Below, in pieces: positions 24,601 to 34,532 of a DNA stretch of 64,000 bases. Every line of letters starts with the position of its first letter. Positions within the stretch are counted from its first letter, which is position 1. Position numbers and translations under genes: made by a program. The notes under the pieces are model-generated. The model had not been told where the DNA came from. It did no database searches and saw nothing but the letters and a program-made list of their open reading frames with translations. This DNA is from Marinobacter sp. CHS3-4 (GTDB lineage: Bacteria; Pseudomonadota; Gammaproteobacteria; Pseudomonadales; Oleiphilaceae): positions 682,001 to 746,000 of the forward strand of contig NZ_JASGBJ010000001.1 of NCBI RefSeq assembly GCF_030053415.1, given 5' to 3'.

Positions 24601-25041
24601 ATGGGGTATGAGATTCTTATCACTGGAGGCAGGCGCATTGTGGCGGTTGTTTGTATGCTTTTTTCGCTTTCGGCCCTTGGAGCGGATATGGACAAACTGA
24701 GCGATTACCAGTGGAAACATCGGCTGATTCTGGTGCAGGCAGCGCCAGAGACCAAAGATGCCGTTGAAACACTTTGGGGCTCGAACGTCGGTATCGAGGA
24801 TCGTGACATTCTCTGGTTCGTGAACGCTGAGTCTGGCTTGTTGTCTAACCAGTCAATCGTGCCCATTGGTGTTGAACGAGACGTCAAAACGCTGCTTGAG
24901 AATGCCCGCCCGGATGAGCGCGTGCTGCTCATCGGGAAAGACGGCGGCATCAAAAGCCGCGAAGCCAGTCTCAACCTTGAGGCAATTTTCCAGCGCATCG
25001 ACGCCATGCCCATGCGACAGCGTGAGATGCGCGAGGATTAA
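24601..25041 (+). CDS. DUF4174-type exported protein
   Basis: A 146-residue protein with a possible N-terminal export segment (IVAVVCMLFSLSALGA) and a thioredoxin-like DUF4174 region after it (MDKLSDYQWKHRLILVQAAP ... RVLLIGKDGGIKSRE). The family is small, exported and of unknown function. No CxxC motif is present, so thiol-redox activity is unlikely. It is followed at 13 bp by another small exported protein on the same strand, suggesting a two-gene unit. Confidence 0.75.
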   Translation: MGYEILITGGRRIVAVVCMLFSLSALGADMDKLSDYQWKHRLILVQAAPETKDAVETLWGSNVGIEDRDILWFVNAESGLLSNQSIVPIGVERDVKTLLENARPDERVLLIGKDGGIKSREASLNLEAIFQRIDAMPMRQREMRED

Positions 25042-25054
25042 TGAGAGCCCGAAT

Positions 25055-25288
25055 ATGAAACTTATCCTGTTATTGGCCGCTCTGGCGGTTATCGGCCTGT
25101 TGGTGACTCAGCAACTGAACAAGGGTGAGGGCACCACTGCTCAGCAAGCCTCCGAAATGGGCGTGGGCGAGGTGCCAAAGGTGCCCCAGAATCCTGAAGA
25201 CGTGCCGCAGTTCGAGGATGACATGAACAAGTTCATGGAAGACGAAGCGGCCCGCCAGCAGGAGCGGATTGATCAGGCTACCCAGTGA
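25055..25288 (+). CDS. small membrane-anchored acidic protein
   Basis: A 77-residue protein with one N-terminal hydrophobic helix (MKLILLLAALAVIGLLVTQQ) followed by a hydrophilic, Glu/Gln-rich tail including DDMNKFMEDEAARQQER, probably helical and coiled-coil-like. No family recognised. It is likely co-transcribed with the upstream DUF4174-type gene. Confidence 0.65.
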   Translation: MKLILLLAALAVIGLLVTQQLNKGEGTTAQQASEMGVGEVPKVPQNPEDVPQFEDDMNKFMEDEAARQQERIDQATQ

Positions 25289-25314
25289 CTGGGCGCTAGG
25301 GGTAGTGACGCCGA

Positions 25315-25354
25315 AAGCACTCTAGCGGCCGGTGACACGGCCGCTAGAGTGCTT
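25315..25354. terminator. 17 bp perfect inverted repeat between convergent genes
   Basis: AAGCACTCTAGCGGCCG (25315-25331) is perfectly mirrored at 25338-25354 around a 6 bp loop. It lies between the ends of converging genes, so a two-way terminator is likely even though the T tract after it is poor. Confidence 0.7.
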
Positions 25355-25384
25355 GTTGTACAGCGCACAGTTCAGAGGGATGCG

Positions 25385-28300
25385 TCAGTCAAAGCTGTTC
25401 GACAACAGATCGAAGATGCCGTTGCCCTGCCGCTGATGCCACACCGTCATGGCCTCGCCTTTGCTGTTCATGCCCAGTGATGGCTGGTTCAGGTTGTTTT
25501 CTTCGGTGTCATCACTCTCGAGGGTGATGACACCGCTCCAGCCAATGCCCGCCACATAGCGGTTGGCAAAGGTGCTGGACAAGCCCAGGCCGTCGTTCTG
25601 GAACCAGACCGCAAGGCCGTGGCCGGTGGCATCCATGGCAACCTGTGGTGCGTTGGCCGCGCCCGCCAGATTGTCGAGAATCTCCGGGGTGGTGCCCCAG
25701 CTGGTTCCCGAAGCGCTGTAGCGATTGCTCCAGACGTCGTTGCCGTTGTCCTGTATCCAGACCGCCAGGGCGTTGCCATTCTCGTCCACAGCCACCTTGG
25801 GTACGCGGCCATTGCCATTGCCATCGGCAATCGCCACCGCGCCGCCCCAGGTGCCGGCGCCACTGTCGTAGCGGTTGGCCCAGATGTTGAAGGTGCCGCT
25901 GTCGTCCGCCTGTCCCCACACGGCGATGGCGTTGCCACTGTTGTCCATGGCCACATGAGCATCGAATCCGATGTCGGTGCTGGCGCGGGCTTCCAGATCG
26001 ACGGGCGTGGTATTCCAGGACCCATCGCTGAAACGGGTCGCCTTGACATCACCCGTTAAGAAACCGTCGCCCAGAATCCAGACCACGGTGGCGTTGCCAG
26101 CGGTATCCATGGCGATGGACGGGAAGAGGGCCTCGTTGCCGTCCTCGTTCTCGATCAGCTCAGCAGTGCTCCAGGTGTCGGCTGAATAGCGGCTGGCCCA
26201 GAGGTTGTTGCGGGTGCCGTCAAACTGATTCCACACCGCGATGGCGTTACCGCTGCCGTCCACGGCGATCTGAGCTTCTCCGGAACTGTTGGTCCCGTCG
26301 TCGAGCTGTACGGCCGAGTCCCAGGATTCTGCAACGGCGTTATAGCGGGCCGCCCAGATATGATAAGGATCCGCAAAAGGATCGACACCGGCGAGCTCCT
26401 GCCACACCGCGAAGACATTGCCGTCGCCATCCACCGCGAGCTCGACAGCCGCGGCATCGTTGCTGCCGGTCTGAAGTTCAACCGGGGAGTTCCCCCAACC
26501 GACACCGGGCACGTAGCGATTGCTCACAACCTTATTGGTGGAGCCGTCAAACTCCAGCCAAACCGCGGTTGCCACGCCTTGCTCGTCGACCACCACCCGG
26601 CCGCTGTTGTTGTCTGCCGCGCTGGTGTCAGCGGTGTCTGGCGTCGTCTGCCAGGCGCCATCGGCGGTGGTGAAGGTCCAGGTCTGGTTGGCCGCCAGCG
26701 GGTTGCCCGCCAGGTCGGTGATGCCGGTGGTCAGGGTGGCGGTGTGGTCGGTCAACACCGCCAGTTTGCTGTCCGGGGTCAGGGTGGCAACGTTGGTATT
26801 GCCATCAAAGGTCACGGTGCTGCTGACCGCGCCATTGCCCTCAAGGGTAAAGCTGTTGGCGTCGACCGTGGTGGCAAAGATGTCCTCGTCGAAGCCTGCG
26901 GACACATCGGTATCGCGCGCGACGCCGGTGGTGCCATCCGCCGGGCTGAGGCTGCCGCTGTCGACGGTCGGTGCCGTGGTGTCCGGGGTGTCCGGTACGG
27001 CACTGACTTGACTGGAGGCAGAACTTTCGCCCGAGGCGTTTTCGGCGGTGACGATGAAGTAGTAGGTCTGCCCGTCAACTAGCCCGGTAATCGCATCGCC
27101 GCTGGTTACAGCCTCAACCTTGGTGCCCGTCTCTGTGGTGACGTCACTGCTGGTGCTGTAATAGGCGTTGTAGCTTGTGGCGCCGGTGACGGCGGACCAG
27201 GTCAGGCTCACCTGATTGCTGCCGGCTGTTGCTGACACGCCCGTCGGTGCTACGGGCAGCGAGAGCGTGTAGGTTTCAGTGCCAACCGCAGACTGGTTAC
27301 TCGCGCCATCCAACGCCAGGAACTTCACGGTGGTTGTACTGCTGAGGGTAATCGGTGCGCTGTAGGTGGTGGACCCGGTGGTGGGGGCCGAACCGTCCAG
27401 CGTGTAGAAGATACCCGCGCAGCCAGAGCCGCCGGTATCGCTGCACGACAGAGTGACGTCTTGAGTGGTCACAAAACTGGTGCCCGTCGGAGAGGCCGAG
27501 ACCGTCGGTGCCCGCTGATCCACCGGCGTGGCACTGACCTCGCTGGAGGCCGGGCCTTCACCGGCAGAGTTTGCCGCCGTGACGATGAAGTAGTAAATCG
27601 TGCCGTTGGTCAATCCGGTAACCGCATCGCCACTGGTTGCCCCGGTAATCTGGGTGTTTGCCGTGGTGACGTCAGGGCTGGTGCCGTAGTAAATGTTGTA
27701 GCTGGTGGCGCCGTCCACCGCCGACCAGCTCAACGCCACCTGCGTGTCACCGGCCAGCGTCGAGACGCCGGTGGGTGCAACTGAGGGGGCAGCAGCCGTT
27801 ACGACAAGCTCACCGCTGGTGCTGTCGGTGGCGCTGTTTGTCGCCCTGTCCTGGGCCGTGGCCGCAACCTCGTAAGTCCCCACGCTCAATGCGTCGGAAA
27901 TGGCCAGGTTCCAGATGTCGCCGGATGCCGTCAGGGCGGCGTCGGTGCCGAGGGTATAGGTCATGCCATTGACCGACACGGTCAGCACATTGGTATCGGA
28001 GGCATCGAAGCTGCCGGTAATGGTGGGCGTGTAATCGGTTGTGGTCTGCGACGTGACCGTCGGCGCCGTCGGTGCGGTGAAGTCGACCACCAGTTTGGCA
28101 GCAGCGGCCGCCTGGTCGCCGAGCTCCCCAGAACGACTGATTGGGTGGTCTATGACCCGCAAAAGGTACTCTCCTTCGACAAACCCATCGGTCGGTTGGA
28201 AGTCAAACCCAACACTGAGGGTCAGCTGCCACTCGCCGGTCGACCGATCAAAGCTGCCTTCGGCTTCTTGAGTAAGGTCGTCGACCAAAATATTGCCTTG

Positions 28301-30415
28301 CGTCGGATCGTTTTTTGTCACGGCAAACGTCCAGTACGATATAATTACGGACCCATTATCATCAATCAGATATTCCTTGAGGGGTCCAACCGAGAATCCG
28401 GTTGCATCGGTCGGGAACGTCCCTCGAACGGTGGGCGTAGGGTCGTTGGTGTAGACGTCCTCAAGTGACCAGTTGGAGGGGCCGGTGGCGCTGGCGATTT
28501 CCAGTTCGTTGCTGGTGGCGTCCGATGTATTGTTACTCAAGCTATCGGTTGCCGTCACGGCAACGTCGTATGTGCCAACGGACAACGCATTGGCGTCCGG
28601 AATGGTCAGATACCACGAATTGCCATTGGTGCGAAGCGCACTGTCGGTGCCTCGGGTGTAGGTCACCCCGTCCACCTGAACGGTAAAATCCGTTGTGTTG
28701 GCGTCATCAAAGGTACCGGAGAGTGTTGGGGTTGTGTCTTTGGTGATGACGGATGCCACTGTCGGAACCGCAGGTGCTGGCACAACAAACAATCCGCCAG
28801 CCGCCGTGCTGGTATTGCCGGCGGCATCGGACGCCACGGCTCTGATTTCATAGTTGTTGATAGCAAGCTCAGTCGGGATGTTGAGGGTCCAGTCATCACC
28901 GGCGTTACTCAGCTCGTCGTGCCTGCCCAGCGTGAAGGTCTGCCCGTTTACCGTCACGAAGAACTCGCCCCCGACTTCTCCGGAATCGTAGGTGCCAGTT
29001 AGCGTCGGCTGCTGATTCGTGGTGGTGAGGTCGGTGATGGTCGGCGTTTCTGGTGGGGTCGGGTCGCTCGGCGGCGTGGCGCTGGCCTCACAGCTCACAG
29101 CCACGTTCTCAACGCTCGAGTTGGCGGTGCCACTGCCGTTGGTCACGGTGCAGACCTGCCCGTTAGGCTGGGTTTTTACGGTCACGTTGTAGCTGTTGCC
29201 GGAATCGACGGTGAATTTGAATGTATTGCCGCCGAAGACGGTGTTCTCGGCGCTGCCGTTCTGCAGTACCAATTTAGCCTTCAGGTTAGTGACGCTCCCA
29301 CCAACGGAAACCTGCTGGGATAACTGGCTTTCGCAGCCCCCAGTGCTCGTGCTGTAGGTGATCTTATTGATGCGGTCATACTCTGAATTGGTCGTAAAGA
29401 TATCAACCCCATCAGCGTTTTTCGCTGAGCCCAACTTGGTAATTCCGTCAACGCGCTGTCCCTTTTCCTTTCCCCCCTCGAACTTGACCAGCGTCTTCAC
29501 CTCACCGGTATCAATGTTAACGTGCCGAATTCGGTAGTAATTCGTACTTTGGCCACCGCCAGAATATCCGTCGGTGACATACAGCGCTCGCCCGTCTCGC
29601 ACAAGCTTGCTTGGACTAGAAAAACTTGGCTCAGTGTTTTTGCTGTCGTTGAGTCCGTCCTCCCCGGTTCCAGCCAGGGTCGTCACCTCACCGGTAGAAA
29701 TCACGAGCTTTCTGATGCGGTGATTGTTGTTGTCGGTCAAGAAGAGGTTGCCATCGTAGAACTCGATACCTTGCACATTATTGAATTGGGCCTGCGCCCC
29801 TACACCGTTTGCAAATCCAATCTGTCCCCCTGCAAGAGTGGTTACCTCTTCTGTCGCAATATTTACTTGCTTGATAAATTCTTGTGTCGCTAGCTTCGCA
29901 TTCGAGTCACTCAGGTAGAGGTGGGTGCCGTCTGTCGACATCGCACTAATGTTTTTCAATGGGGCTGATAAGCCCAACCACATCGTTCTAGTCACCCCGG
30001 TGGCAATCCTAATCTGGAGGATGCTAGCGCCCGCTGATGGCTCGTCTCTGGCCACGTAGAGATAGGTTCCATCGCTCGCCATCGCTGTTGGCTGGACTTC
30101 GAAGTCGTAGACGGTGGTCACCTCTTGGGTGGCAGCGTCAATCTTTCGGACGGCGAGGTTTTCCCCGTCGAGAACATAGAGGTCGGTTCCATCGGTAACG
30201 ATCTCCCATGGCTCGTCGAACCGTGCTTCCGTGCCAATGGCATCGGCTCTCCCCGATGTCGTTCCCCAGCCAGAGCCATCGGTTATACCGGTCGTGCTGC
30301 CGGCAAAAGTTATAAATTTTTTGTCTTCACAGATGACGTCATCATCGGATTCAGGCAAACAGCCGCTAAGAAGAATGGCCACGAGTATGGCCGCCAGAGA
30401 CTTTATGAAACTCAT
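25385..30415 (-). CDS. giant multidomain surface lipoprotein (NHL, Ig-like, Fn3, propeller repeats)
   Basis: A 1676-residue lipoprotein: signal peptide with lipobox LLSGC (Cys19). In order there are NHL-like repeats (residues ~30-355), a GGSVTNLKAKLVLQN-type beta domain (~370-440) and several bacterial Ig-like domains (~450-880). Then come two Fn3 domains around a chitobiase-C-terminal-like segment (FYTLDGSAPTTGS), and a SbsA-type Ig domain (TTAPTVDSGSLSPADGTTG). The C-terminal ~400 residues repeat the pattern VAVDGDGNVFAVWQ, probably a beta-propeller. It likely acts in adhesion or binding at the cell surface. ATG 30415 (GGAG eight bases upstream) is preferred over GTG 30424. Confidence 0.85.
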   Translation of the reverse strand: MSFIKSLAAILVAILLSGCLPESDDDVICEDKKFITFAGSTTGITDGSGWGTTSGRADAIGTEARFDEPWEIVTDGTDLYVLDGENLAVRKIDAATQEVTTVYDFEVQPTAMASDGTYLYVARDEPSAGASILQIRIATGVTRTMWLGLSAPLKNISAMSTDGTHLYLSDSNAKLATQEFIKQVNIATEEVTTLAGGQIGFANGVGAQAQFNNVQGIEFYDGNLFLTDNNNHRIRKLVISTGEVTTLAGTGEDGLNDSKNTEPSFSSPSKLVRDGRALYVTDGYSGGGQSTNYYRIRHVNIDTGEVKTLVKFEGGKEKGQRVDGITKLGSAKNADGVDIFTTNSEYDRINKITYSTSTGGCESQLSQQVSVGGSVTNLKAKLVLQNGSAENTVFGGNTFKFTVDSGNSYNVTVKTQPNGQVCTVTNGSGTANSSVENVAVSCEASATPPSDPTPPETPTITDLTTTNQQPTLTGTYDSGEVGGEFFVTVNGQTFTLGRHDELSNAGDDWTLNIPTELAINNYEIRAVASDAAGNTSTAAGGLFVVPAPAVPTVASVITKDTTPTLSGTFDDANTTDFTVQVDGVTYTRGTDSALRTNGNSWYLTIPDANALSVGTYDVAVTATDSLSNNTSDATSNELEIASATGPSNWSLEDVYTNDPTPTVRGTFPTDATGFSVGPLKEYLIDDNGSVIISYWTFAVTKNDPTQGNILVDDLTQEAEGSFDRSTGEWQLTLSVGFDFQPTDGFVEGEYLLRVIDHPISRSGELGDQAAAAAKLVVDFTAPTAPTVTSQTTTDYTPTITGSFDASDTNVLTVSVNGMTYTLGTDAALTASGDIWNLAISDALSVGTYEVAATAQDRATNSATDSTSGELVVTAAAPSVAPTGVSTLAGDTQVALSWSAVDGATSYNIYYGTSPDVTTANTQITGATSGDAVTGLTNGTIYYFIVTAANSAGEGPASSEVSATPVDQRAPTVSASPTGTSFVTTQDVTLSCSDTGGSGCAGIFYTLDGSAPTTGSTTYSAPITLSSTTTVKFLALDGASNQSAVGTETYTLSLPVAPTGVSATAGSNQVSLTWSAVTGATSYNAYYSTSSDVTTETGTKVEAVTSGDAITGLVDGQTYYFIVTAENASGESSASSQVSAVPDTPDTTAPTVDSGSLSPADGTTGVARDTDVSAGFDEDIFATTVDANSFTLEGNGAVSSTVTFDGNTNVATLTPDSKLAVLTDHTATLTTGITDLAGNPLAANQTWTFTTADGAWQTTPDTADTSAADNNSGRVVVDEQGVATAVWLEFDGSTNKVVSNRYVPGVGWGNSPVELQTGSNDAAAVELAVDGDGNVFAVWQELAGVDPFADPYHIWAARYNAVAESWDSAVQLDDGTNSSGEAQIAVDGSGNAIAVWNQFDGTRNNLWASRYSADTWSTAELIENEDGNEALFPSIAMDTAGNATVVWILGDGFLTGDVKATRFSDGSWNTTPVDLEARASTDIGFDAHVAMDNSGNAIAVWGQADDSGTFNIWANRYDSGAGTWGGAVAIADGNGNGRVPKVAVDENGNALAVWIQDNGNDVWSNRYSASGTSWGTTPEILDNLAGAANAPQVAMDATGHGLAVWFQNDGLGLSSTFANRYVAGIGWSGVITLESDDTEENNLNQPSLGMNSKGEAMTVWHQRQGNGIFDLLSNSFD

Positions 30416-30489
30416 TGATAACACTCCACTGGGATTGCGGCCTGTGACTGACGTCAGACTCGCAGATTTTCTTGGTTTTGGATGTCTTT

Positions 30490-30521
30490 GGCCGAAAGGC
30501 CGAAAGGCCGAAAGGCCGAAA
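30490..30521. repeat. four tandem 8 bp repeats upstream of the giant lipoprotein
   Basis: GGCCGAAA is repeated four times without error, 75-106 bp upstream of the lipoprotein start codon and therefore in its likely promoter region. Such tracts can change copy number by slippage. Confidence 0.9.
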
Positions 30522-30663
30522 TGACGGCACCTGGTACGTAAAGTTATTGCATTCCCTTAAAGAATCAAGCAAATAGCATAAACGGACACTTAAACTACAC
30601 AAAAAGCATCAATAAACTGGTCTAGTCGGGTTGTTTTTAACCACCGAACCGGCCCTGGCTGTT

Positions 30664-32106
30664 TTAACAGGCCAGGTGCTTGGTCTTCCCCGTCTCCACA
30701 TCCACGTAATCCACTTTCACCGTTTTAAAGTTCAGGTCCACGAACAGGTGGCAGTAATACTCGCCGTGGCGCCAGGCCATGGCGACGCTGGAGCTGTTGG
30801 AGTAGTTCAGCTCGAAATGGCCGTCGAAAGCCGGGTAGTTGCTGCGGAATTCCATCAGGCTTAGCAAGCGCTGTACCACCGGTTTCTGAATGTCCTGCTC
30901 CACTTCGTCCAGCGTGTAGTAGTGCCGGTTGATGTCCCGCAGCTCGCCGCTTTCTTCCATCAGTTCGTGATCGTTGCAGCCGGCCAGCAGGCCCACGTAG
31001 TACACCTGTGGTATGCCCGGCGTGAAGAACTGGATGGCGCGGGCGGCGATGTAGGCGTCGTCGTTCTGCATCAGCGCGTCGTAGAAGGTGCAGGTGAGCT
31101 GGTAGATGGCCCCCACGCTGTGAATGTTGGCGGCCGAGCGCCGCATGATGGGGTCGGCGCTGCGGGCGTCGATGTTGTCGATCAGCACCCGGATCTTGTC
31201 GTCCGGCAGCACGCCTTCCACATCCGGTATGCAGATGCCGTCGTGGGTATCCAGCACGGTCACCATGTTGCGCGGGCACATGCGCAGCCAGTTCTTCAGA
31301 TAGGTGCTGTTGGCGTCGAGCAACGAATACAGCAGCAGCGGCGGCAGGGCGAAGCCGTAGGGGTGCATGTTCCGGCGGCTGATGGCGTACTGGTAGCTGG
31401 AGTGGTCGTGCACTTCCGGCAGGCATTCCGCGCCGTGTTTCAGGGCGACTTCGTTGATCCAGTCGAGGATCTGGTACACCTCTGGCTCCACCAGGAAGCA
31501 GCTGGTGCCGATCCGTTTGGTGGTGTAGCCGAAGGCGTCCAGCCGAAGCAGATTGACCCCTTTCGAGGTCAGGAATCCGATGTAGCTTTCCATCAATTGG
31601 TAGGCCTGGTCGGATTCGTAGTTCAGGTCGATCTGCTGTTCGGTGAAGGTACACCACACCCGGGTTTTGGTGCCGTCGGACAGGGTTACTTCGCGGAAGG
31701 GTTCTTTCTCCTTGCGGATGTGAATCTTGGCCATGTCATCCGGTGTGATCTCGCCGAATTTGTCCACGTGCACGAATAGGTCCGCGTAGTCCGAATCGAA
31801 GCCGTTGGCGATGAAATCGCGGAACTCGGGGGATTCGTCCGAGATGTGGTTCACGGTCAGGTCCACGCACAGATCGTACTTGGCTGTGAAGGCTTCGATG
31901 TCGTCCCAGGTGCCGAAGGCCGGGTCCACTTCCTTGTGGGTTAGCGGCGAAAAGCCCCCGTCCGCGTTGGAGGGGAAGAACGGCAGAATGTGTAGCCCGC
32001 CGATGGCTTCCGACAGGTGGGTGTCGACGACTTTGTAAAGGTCTTTCAGGTCTTTGCCGATCCGGTCCGGGTAGCAGATCAGCTGCACCGCGTTTTTAAG
32101 CAGCAT
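30664..32106 (-). CDS. GH13_18 sugar phosphorylase, probably glucosylglycerol phosphorylase
   Basis: A 480-residue (beta/alpha)8 enzyme of the sucrose phosphorylase subfamily, which splits an alpha-glucoside with phosphate to give alpha-glucose 1-phosphate. Catalytic blocks are seen: nucleophile in LLRLDAFGY, acid/base in CLPEVHDH, and the transition-state Asp in VLDTHDG. A glucosylglycerol phosphorylase from Marinobacter adhaerens belongs to this subfamily (from memory), and the gene follows a glucosylglycerol synthase by 17 bp, so glucosylglycerol or glucosylglycerate is the likely substrate rather than sucrose. It lets the cell recycle its osmolyte when salt falls. Subfamily specificity is inferred from context. 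Confidence 0.85.
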   Translation of the reverse strand: MLLKNAVQLICYPDRIGKDLKDLYKVVDTHLSEAIGGLHILPFFPSNADGGFSPLTHKEVDPAFGTWDDIEAFTAKYDLCVDLTVNHISDESPEFRDFIANGFDSDYADLFVHVDKFGEITPDDMAKIHIRKEKEPFREVTLSDGTKTRVWCTFTEQQIDLNYESDQAYQLMESYIGFLTSKGVNLLRLDAFGYTTKRIGTSCFLVEPEVYQILDWINEVALKHGAECLPEVHDHSSYQYAISRRNMHPYGFALPPLLLYSLLDANSTYLKNWLRMCPRNMVTVLDTHDGICIPDVEGVLPDDKIRVLIDNIDARSADPIMRRSAANIHSVGAIYQLTCTFYDALMQNDDAYIAARAIQFFTPGIPQVYYVGLLAGCNDHELMEESGELRDINRHYYTLDEVEQDIQKPVVQRLLSLMEFRSNYPAFDGHFELNYSNSSSVAMAWRHGEYYCHLFVDLNFKTVKVDYVDVETGKTKHLAC

Positions 32107-32123
32107 GGTATGGCTTCCTCCGT

Positions 32124-34394
32124 TCAGGCGCAGTGGCCGATGGGCAGAATGGCGTCCAGCTTGGTGGCGCGGCGCTGCTCGGCGGTGTCGATGAATTCCC
32201 GTCCCCAGTAGTCAATGTCGTAACGGCTGACCACTTCGAAGGCTTCGCTGAGCCGGTTCTGCGCTTCGCTGCGGCTCATGGCCAGGGCGTAGTAGCAGGT
32301 GTCGGCGAGGTCTTGCGGGTGGTGGGGGTTGGCCAGGATGGCCCCGCGCAGTTCAGCGGCGGCCCCGGCGAACTCCGACAGCACCAGCCGGCCGCTGCCC
32401 TGGGTCAGGCCCTGGGTGGCGATGTATTCCTTGGCCACCAGGTTCAGGCCGTCCCGCAGCGGGGTAATCCACATCACGTCCGCCATGGTGTAGTAACTCA
32501 CCAGTTCCTCGAACGGCAGCGCGCGGAAGAAGAACTGCACCGGGGTCCAGCCCACCTGGGCGAACTGGCCGTTGATGCGGCCGACGGTCTGCTCGATTTG
32601 CGACAGCAGTTCCTCGTAGATGGTCATGCCTGCGGCGGCGGGGACGCACACCATCATCAGGGTGACTTTTTTGGCCAGCTCCGGGTGTTCGTTGAGCATG
32701 CGCTCGTAGGCATCCAGTTTTTCGATGATGCCCTTGGTGAAGTCCAGGCGCTCGACGGACAGGATCAGCCTTACGTCCATTAGCTCTTCCCGCAGGGTTT
32801 CCATTCGGTCGATGACGTTCTGATCCGCCAGGGCGTTGCGAACCCGGTTGAGGTCCAGGCCCACCGGATGCGCGCCCAGGCCAATCTTGCGATCGTTCAC
32901 TTTGATTTCGGTGCTCATTTCGTCCAGCCCCACGGCGCAGCCATAGGTCAGGAACCGGGGCGCGCAGCCGGCCTTCCGGGTGACTTCCAGTGGTGTGACA
33001 CCGCGGGCCACGTCCACAAAGTTTTCGGCCTGTTTGGGAATGTGGAAGCCGATGTGGTCGCATTGCAACAGGCTGCCGATGATCTCACGGCGCCAGGGCA
33101 GCACGTTGAACACGTCTGCCGATGGAAAATAGGTGTGGTGGAAAAACGCGATGGTCAGGTCCGGGCGCATCTCGCGCAGGTAGGCGGGCACCATCCAGAG
33201 ATTGTAATCGTGGATCCACACCACGGCGTTTTCGGCGGCTTCCTCGGCGGTGCGCTCTGCAAATCGCTTGTTCACGTCCAGGTACACCTGCCAGTGATCG
33301 TCGTGGAAAGTGGCCCGTTCCCAGAAGGTGTGCAGGGTGGGCCAGAAGGCCTCCTTGGAGAACCGCTTGTAGAAGATCTCGACGTCGTCTTTGCTCAAGG
33401 GCACGCGCGCCGCCACCAGTTTTTCGTATCGTTCGGTGTCCACGTCGGTGTGGGTCTGGAAGGGGCCGAGATCCGGATCATCAACAGACCACGCCACCCA
33501 GGAGCCGGCCTTGCCGTCGGCAAAGAAGCTCAGCAGGGTGGGGATGATGCCGTTGGGGGATTTCGGGCGGCGGCGGATCAGCTCGCCGTTTTCCACCACT
33601 TCTTCATAAGGCAGGCGGTGGTAAACAATCACCAGGTCGGACTTGCCTCGATTCAGGTAATCCGGCGCTTCAGCTTCAATGCCCAGATGGCCGAGGAAAC
33701 CGAAATGCTCGAAGGCTTCCAGAATGCCACCACAACCGGCCGCCCCGGCGTGAAGAACGCGGGCCTTGTGCATGGTCGCTTCCAGCAAACCGGGCTCGGA
33801 CTCACCCACGCACACGCCCTTGAAGCCGTGTTCATACATCGACAGGTCGTTCAGCGTGTCGCCTGCCACCAGCACAGATTCCGGGTCCACCTCCAGATGC
33901 GCCACCAGCCGTGACAAGGTACGGCCTTTGTTCACGCCCTGGGGCAGGATGTCGAGGTATTTGTGGTTGGAGAAGAGTGCATGGCAGGACAGCGCCTCGA
34001 TGCGGGTGACCATCTCATCGGTGACCACGTCGCCTTCGCAGAAATAGGACACGCGGCGTTCCTGCGGTACTTCCTGGCGTTGAAGACCTTCAAACGATGC
34101 CAGCGCATCTTCAATCATCTGTTCGCCCGGCCAGAGATCGTCGATTTCTCCCTGCAGGGGCTGAATGGCCTGCTGCGAGCTCCCGTGGACCACCGTGCAG
34201 CCGACGTCGCAGATGATGTAGTCCGGTTGTGGAATCGTGGGGTCGGACAATAAGGGTAGGACGGATTCCAGTCCGCGACCGGTCACAAACACCAGATCAA
34301 TTTCGGGATGGGCCGCAATAAGCCGGTAGAGTTTGAGGCGGTTGTCGGGATCACCTGCGAGAAAAGTACCATCGAGATCGGTGGCCAGTAACAT
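32124..34394 (-). CDS. ggpPS: bifunctional glucosylglycerol-phosphate phosphatase-synthase
   Basis: A 756-residue fusion. The N-terminal HAD phosphatase (residues ~1-250) has DLDGT (Asp6, Asp8) and [10 protein letters not shown]. The C-terminal GT20 domain resembles trehalose- and glucosylglycerol-phosphate synthases, with [27 protein letters not shown] and [14 protein letters not shown]. It should make glucosylglycerol phosphate from ADP-glucose and glycerol 3-phosphate, then dephosphorylate it to the compatible solute glucosylglycerol. The same fusion order was described in Stenotrophomonas (GgpPS). It is the first gene of an operon with the phosphorylase, so synthesis and breakdown are linked. 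Confidence 0.92.
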   Translation of the reverse strand: MLLATDLDGTFLAGDPDNRLKLYRLIAAHPEIDLVFVTGRGLESVLPLLSDPTIPQPDYIICDVGCTVVHGSSQQAIQPLQGEIDDLWPGEQMIEDALASFEGLQRQEVPQERRVSYFCEGDVVTDEMVTRIEALSCHALFSNHKYLDILPQGVNKGRTLSRLVAHLEVDPESVLVAGDTLNDLSMYEHGFKGVCVGESEPGLLEATMHKARVLHAGAAGCGGILEAFEHFGFLGHLGIEAEAPDYLNRGKSDLVIVYHRLPYEEVVENGELIRRRPKSPNGIIPTLLSFFADGKAGSWVAWSVDDPDLGPFQTHTDVDTERYEKLVAARVPLSKDDVEIFYKRFSKEAFWPTLHTFWERATFHDDHWQVYLDVNKRFAERTAEEAAENAVVWIHDYNLWMVPAYLREMRPDLTIAFFHHTYFPSADVFNVLPWRREIIGSLLQCDHIGFHIPKQAENFVDVARGVTPLEVTRKAGCAPRFLTYGCAVGLDEMSTEIKVNDRKIGLGAHPVGLDLNRVRNALADQNVIDRMETLREELMDVRLILSVERLDFTKGIIEKLDAYERMLNEHPELAKKVTLMMVCVPAAAGMTIYEELLSQIEQTVGRINGQFAQVGWTPVQFFFRALPFEELVSYYTMADVMWITPLRDGLNLVAKEYIATQGLTQGSGRLVLSEFAGAAAELRGAILANPHHPQDLADTCYYALAMSRSEAQNRLSEAFEVVSRYDIDYWGREFIDTAEQRRATKLDAILPIGHCA

Positions 34395-34532
34395 AGTCTG
34401 CTCCTATCGAAACTTTTGCTCGGATAACTCTTGCTTTGCAGCATTCGTACCGGAATCCGCCAAAAAGCCGATCTCTATGGCGCAGCGATTGCAGGGCAGT
34501 GGGTATCGGCCCTTTTGAATTGGGGCAAGGAG

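Noticed and set aside
24866..25288. Longer N-terminus for the small acidic protein
   Set aside because: The extension overlaps the DUF4174 gene out of frame and destroys the clear N-terminal hydrophobic helix at 25055.
26360..27082. 240-codon plus-strand frame in the giant lipoprotein region
   Set aside because: Antisense to repetitive Ig/Fn3 coding sequence; it arises from codon bias, with no start signal or domain.
30922..31779. 285-codon plus-strand frame opposite the phosphorylase
   Set aside because: Shadow of the GH13_18 gene, Val/His/Gly-rich, no recognisable protein.
32868..33914. 348-codon plus-strand frame opposite ggpPS
   Set aside because: Shadow of the conserved fusion enzyme; no motif or ribosome site.
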